A stretch of DNA of 7,616 bases from a bacterium (GTDB lineage: Bacteria; SZUA-182; SZUA-191; JAJRXT01). A program made the translations under genes and the position numbers. Of the stretch, positions 5,485-7,616 are shown piece by piece. Below the pieces are notes generated by a model that was not told where the DNA came from, made no database searches, and worked only from the letters and a program-made list of their open reading frames with translations. The stretch covers positions 1-7,616 of the forward strand of contig JAJRUU010000264.1 in NCBI GenBank assembly GCA_024277605.1. Reading direction: 5' to 3'. Every line of letters starts with the position of its first letter. Position 1 is the first letter of the stretch.

Positions 5485-6294
5485 CTAGCCTCTAGCTCCC
5501 GGTTTATTAAGTTCCTGAGCCTCTACATCAATTACCCGACCATCAGGAAATTCCACCCGGGCGATTTCTTCTAAAACGTCCAGATACTTTATCTTACCCG
5601 TTTCCCCATTAAGCACTACTTTCTGGCCAACTTTGGGGAATTTTTTACGCTGTTCTTCATAAGTTGGATATTCATATGCCAGACAACACATCAGCCGACC
5701 GCACACCCCGGAAATTTTATTCGGATCCAGAGTCAGGTTTTGAACCTTGGCCATACGAATGGAAACCGGTTCAAAATTCTCTAAAAATTTATTGCAACAT
5801 AGAGCTAAACCGCAGCACCCATGTCCACCCAGGAGCTTGGCCTCATCCCGCACCCCCACCTGCTTCATCTCAATCCGCATTCTAAACTCATAGGCCAAAT
5901 CCTTCACCAGTTCCCTGAAGTCAACCCTTCCTTCGGCAGTAAAATAGAAGGTGGCTTTGCTGCGATCGAACATAAACTTTACATCAATCAACTTCATAGA
6001 AAGTTTGCGTTGCTGGATTTTTTTGGCACATACTTGAAGCGCCTGCTCTTCCAACTCCTTATTCTCCTGGTGCTGCTTAATATCCTCCGGGGTAGCCTTC
6101 CGCAATAATCTACAGCTGGCTTTAACCGCTGAAGTATCCTCAACAGGAATTGGGCCTTTGATGATATGCCCGAAAAACTGCCCTTTTTTGGTATGGATAA
6201 TACACATATCCCTCAGCTTTAAGTCAGTTTCGGAAACAACACATTGCTGGAGCCCAATTCCCCGTTCACATTTTATCACCAATAATTGCGGCAT
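5485..6294 (-). CDS. ricT: PSP1-domain protein RicT (YaaT family)
   Basis: In Bacillus the RicT (YaaT) protein forms the Fe-S RicA-RicF-RicT complex that steers RNase Y processing and affects sporulation and competence; in other phyla the role is inferred. The 269 residues match the family. The PSP1 core carries FTAEGRVDFRELVKDLA (118-134), GVRDEAKLLGGHGCCG (147-162), SIRMAKVQNL (178-187) and KISGVCGRLMCCLAYE (193-208). The cysteine set C160, C161, C166, C167, C198, C203, C204 is complete and consistent with iron-sulfur binding. The ATG has GAAGG 6 nt upstream. It lies downstream of tmk, a common neighbourhood in Firmicutes (tmk near yaaT and holB), but holB is absent here. Its TAG stop abuts the ATG of the thioredoxin-fold gene. 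RicA and RicF are not in the window. Confidence 0.93.
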   Translation of the reverse strand: MPQLLVIKCERGIGLQQCVVSETDLKLRDMCIIHTKKGQFFGHIIKGPIPVEDTSAVKASCRLLRKATPEDIKQHQENKELEEQALQVCAKKIQQRKLSMKLIDVKFMFDRSKATFYFTAEGRVDFRELVKDLAYEFRMRIEMKQVGVRDEAKLLGGHGCCGLALCCNKFLENFEPVSIRMAKVQNLTLDPNKISGVCGRLMCCLAYEYPTYEEQRKKFPKVGQKVVLNGETGKIKYLDVLEEIARVEFPDGRVIDVEAQELNKPGARG

Positions 6295-6310
6295 GTTTTA
6301 CCTTCTTAGC

Positions 6311-6489
6311 TATAGAGTACCTTGAAAAAGGGGACCAGTCCCCAATTTCCTTTTCGCCCAATCTCTGTGTTATGCTCAAAAGTTAATCCTCGGAATATCA
6401 AATATATGCCTGTGGTTAAATTTTTCGCATGACCACATGTGGCTGCCTTGATCTTGAACGAAAATTCTATTTTTTCAAGATACCCTGTA
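6311..6489. repeat. Repeat element with inverted ends between tmk and ricT
   Basis: The left end TATAGAGTACCTTGAAAAA (6311-6329) continues into GGGGACCAGTCCCC (6330-6343). The right end is the inverted motif TTTTTCAAGATACCC (6471-6485 and on). The ends are of the same type as those of the 4995-5065 element, with a longer interior of about 125 bp that is AT-rich and contains the perfect palindrome CCACATGTGG (6433-6442). No transposase. The right end supplies the last codons and the TGA stop of tmk (6475-6477). Confidence 0.6.
6325..6343 (-). terminator. Terminator-shaped hairpin between tmk and ricT
   Basis: On the minus strand GGGGAC-TG-GTCCCC (6330-6343) is followed by TTTTT (6325-6329). 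If active it would limit readthrough from tmk into ricT, whose start is about 30 nt further on. I see no convincing separate promoter for ricT, so partial termination fits better than a full stop. Confidence 0.4.
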
Positions 6490-7113
6490 CAGTAACGATG
6501 TTATTTCTCTTATAATATGTTCACTTACTGTAAACACATCCTGATTTGCATCAATAATTCTAAACCGCTTGGGCTGTTTCCCGGCTAGCTTAAGATAAGC
6601 GCCTCTTACCCGCTTATGAAAATCCAGCTGCTCTCTTTCAAGCCGGTCGAGAGGCCGCCTGTCACGCATTATCCGCGCCAGCCCATCCTCAGGGGCTATA
6701 TCCAACAAAAAAGTTACATCAGGGAATAAACCTTTAGTAACCCAGGCGTTGAGCCGCTCGATCATATGCAGATCAAGCCCTCGGCCATAGCCCTGATACG
6801 CCACTGTAGCATCGCAATAACGATCGCAGACCACTACTTCCTGAGCCTCAAGCGCCGACATGATAACCTGCTCGATATGCTGGGCGCGATCAGCCGCATA
6901 GAGCATAAGCTCTGCTTGTGGGGTGACCTCTGAGGAGGTATCTTGTAAAACCTGTCTGAGCTTTTCGCCTAAAACAGTGCCCCCCGGCTCCCTGGTATGA
7001 GTAACCCGATAGCCTGAATCTTTCAGATAAGAAACCAGCTTTTTTGCCTGGGTAGTCTTACCCGCACCCTCCCCCCCCTCGAAACTGATAAACACCCACC
7101 CTCCGGCTTCCAC
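6475..7113 (-). CDS. tmk: Thymidylate kinase (dTMP kinase)
   Basis: Phosphorylates dTMP to dTDP with ATP, an essential step to dTTP in the cytosol. Numbered from the GTG at 7111-7113, 212 residues carry the P-loop GGEGAGKTT (13-21), TREPGGT (40-46), the DRY motif (97-99) followed by YQGYGRGLD, and the arginine-rich lid DRRPLDRLE (151-159). Length is normal. Start: the GTG at 7111-7113 has no ribosome site. A second GTG at 7093-7095 has GGAGG 4 nt upstream and would give the more usual N-terminus (M)FISFEGGEGAGKTT, so 7095 may be the true start. The stop TGA falls in a dispersed repeat, so the residues YRVS at the end are repeat-encoded. A promoter lies upstream at 7158-7186. First gene of the probable tmk-ricT unit. 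Confidence 0.97.
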   Translation of the reverse strand: MEAGGWVFISFEGGEGAGKTTQAKKLVSYLKDSGYRVTHTREPGGTVLGEKLRQVLQDTSSEVTPQAELMLYAADRAQHIEQVIMSALEAQEVVVCDRYCDATVAYQGYGRGLDLHMIERLNAWVTKGLFPDVTFLLDIAPEDGLARIMRDRRPLDRLEREQLDFHKRVRGAYLKLAGKQPKRFRIIDANQDVFTVSEHIIREITSLLYRVS

Positions 7114-7123
7114 CTATAATGTG

Positions 7124-7142
7124 TTTTTCAAAGTGCTCTATA
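7124..7142 (-). repeat. Dispersed 19-bp repeat motif, copy F
   Basis: The minus strand reads TATAGAGCACTTTGAAAAA, matching the motif at 6311-6329 in 17 of 19 positions but in opposite orientation. It lies in the tmk leader, about 10 nt before the upstream GTG. Together with the copy at 6471-6489 (same orientation) it brackets the tmk coding region closely. Confidence 0.55.
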
Positions 7143-7157
7143 AAAAATCCCGACCTT

Positions 7158-7186
7158 ATTCTATTAACTAATCACCTGATTGTCAA
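7158..7186 (-). promoter_or_regulatory. Sigma70-like promoter for tmk
   Basis: On the minus strand TTGACA (7181-7186, perfect) is followed after exactly 17 nt by TAGAAT (7158-7163, 5 of 6 to consensus). Transcription would start near 7151, giving a leader of about 40-55 nt to tmk. A perfect palindrome, ATTCATGAAT (7211-7220), lies just upstream and could be an operator; that part is inference. Confidence 0.7.
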
Positions 7187-7370
7187 TAGTAGAAGCAAAT
7201 AAGTCTATATATTCATGAATTTATACAAGATTTGTCAAGACAGGTGGGGGGAATTACCAATTCCTATGGGTGGGGTTACTGACGCTTGGGCGGACTAATT
7301 ATGAACGGGCAATCATGCAGTTTAGCCGTCTGTCTGCGGCTAGTGTCATGTTATCCATGTAACGTATGAT
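7187..7370. other. Non-coding stretch with small hairpins
   Basis: I see no gene or recognised RNA family here. It holds the palindrome ATTCATGAAT (7211-7220), a hairpin GGAATT-ACC-AATTCC (7250-7264), two GGTGGGG copies (7243-7249 and near 7271), and TAGCCG/CGGCTA (7323-7328 and 7337-7342). The cluster of G-runs and stems could be a structured RNA or an element end, but there is no match I can name. Confidence 0.35.
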
Positions 7371-7432
7371 TGTCATTCCTGCGAAGGCGGGAATCCACAA
7401 GCTTTGGATGCCGGATCAAGTCCGGCATGACA
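7371..7432. repeat. Compound palindromic dispersed repeat ('IPAKAGIH...MPDQVRHD' type)
   Basis: Outer arms TGTCAT (7371-7376) and ATGACA (7427-7432) enclose two hairpins: ATTCCTGC/GCGGGAAT (7375-7382 and 7387-7394, one T-G pair, loop GAAG) and a perfect ATGCCGGA/TCCGGCAT (7408-7415 and 7421-7428, loop TCAAG). Read as protein it gives the spurious peptides IPAKAGIH and MPDQVRHD, which are annotated as false ORFs in many genomes. It is a known style of dispersed intergenic repeat, not a gene. Confidence 0.85.
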
Positions 7433-7616
7433 GACTCCTAGATTATAAACGAAAAGCAGAGACTGTTTGTAAGAGTAAAAAGGGCTCTTCACAAGAATCT
7501 GTGGGCAAGTATTGGTTCCGGCAACTTGCCAAGAGTATGATACAAGGCAATTTTCAGGCAATCAGTTGTTCTGAAACCGAATGATTTTCTGATAGTCAAA
7601 TTTGCTTTGAGGTTCA
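7433..7616. other. Non-coding end of window
   Basis: No convincing coding region on either strand; the open frames here run out of the adjacent repeat and show no conserved motif. One hairpin is visible, GGCAAGT (7504-7510) with ACTTGCC (7524-7530), loop 13 nt, without a T-tract. The next gene to the right is outside the window. Confidence 0.4.

Noticed and set aside
7233..7238. Second TTGACA upstream of tmk
   Set aside because: At 17 nt spacing the -10 would be TGAATA, a poor match; the promoter at 7158-7186 is much better.
7366..7584. 72-codon plus-strand open frame beginning MIVIPAKAGIH
   Set aside because: Its first third is the dispersed palindromic repeat, a known source of false ORFs, and the rest has no conserved feature.

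Overview
The window reads as a stretch of chromosome from an anaerobic-type bacterium, with every recognisable gene on the minus strand. The gene set includes a zinc-ribbon threonine synthase, a RicT/PSP1 protein, a CysO-type sulfur carrier and DHH-family NrnA next to RbfA. Strong Shine-Dalgarno sites, several TTG/GTG starts and dispersed palindromic repeats would fit a Chloroflexota (Dehalococcoidia-like) or deep Firmicutes genome. That placement is inference and weak, because no rRNA or marker phylogeny is available here.

In transcription order (right to left): 7616-7187 is non-coding and holds a compound palindromic repeat of the 'IPAKAGIH' type. A good sigma70-like promoter (7158-7186) precedes tmk (thymidylate kinase). 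A repeat element with inverted ends (6311-6489) separates tmk from ricT. The stop codon of ricT touches the start codon of a small thioredoxin-fold gene, which carries an in-frame TAG. An extended -10 promoter and a structured, repeat-derived leader follow, then thrC. After a terminator-like hairpin and a possible promoter come cysO-like, a membrane-anchored TPR protein and aroC, closely spaced as one operon. A dispersed palindromic repeat then leads to rbfA and nrnA (DHH/DHHA1 phosphoesterase), whose 3' end lies outside the window.

Functionally this is mostly housekeeping: dTTP supply (tmk), RNase-Y-complex factor (ricT), threonine and chorismate synthesis (thrC, aroC), 30S maturation (rbfA) and nanoRNA/pAp turnover (nrnA). 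The less ordinary part is sulfur-related: a CysO-like carrier with two residues after its diglycine beside a PLP enzyme, and a broken CxxC protein upstream.

Three things deserve attention. First, one family of short repeats (a ~19-bp TTTTTCAAGGTRCCC-type motif and a GGGGAC...GTCCCC palindrome) recurs in nearly every larger intergenic gap, and in two cases supplies the stop codon of the neighbouring gene. Second, nrnA has no ATG, GTG or TTG start available. Third, the CysO-like carrier has an unprocessed C-terminus.
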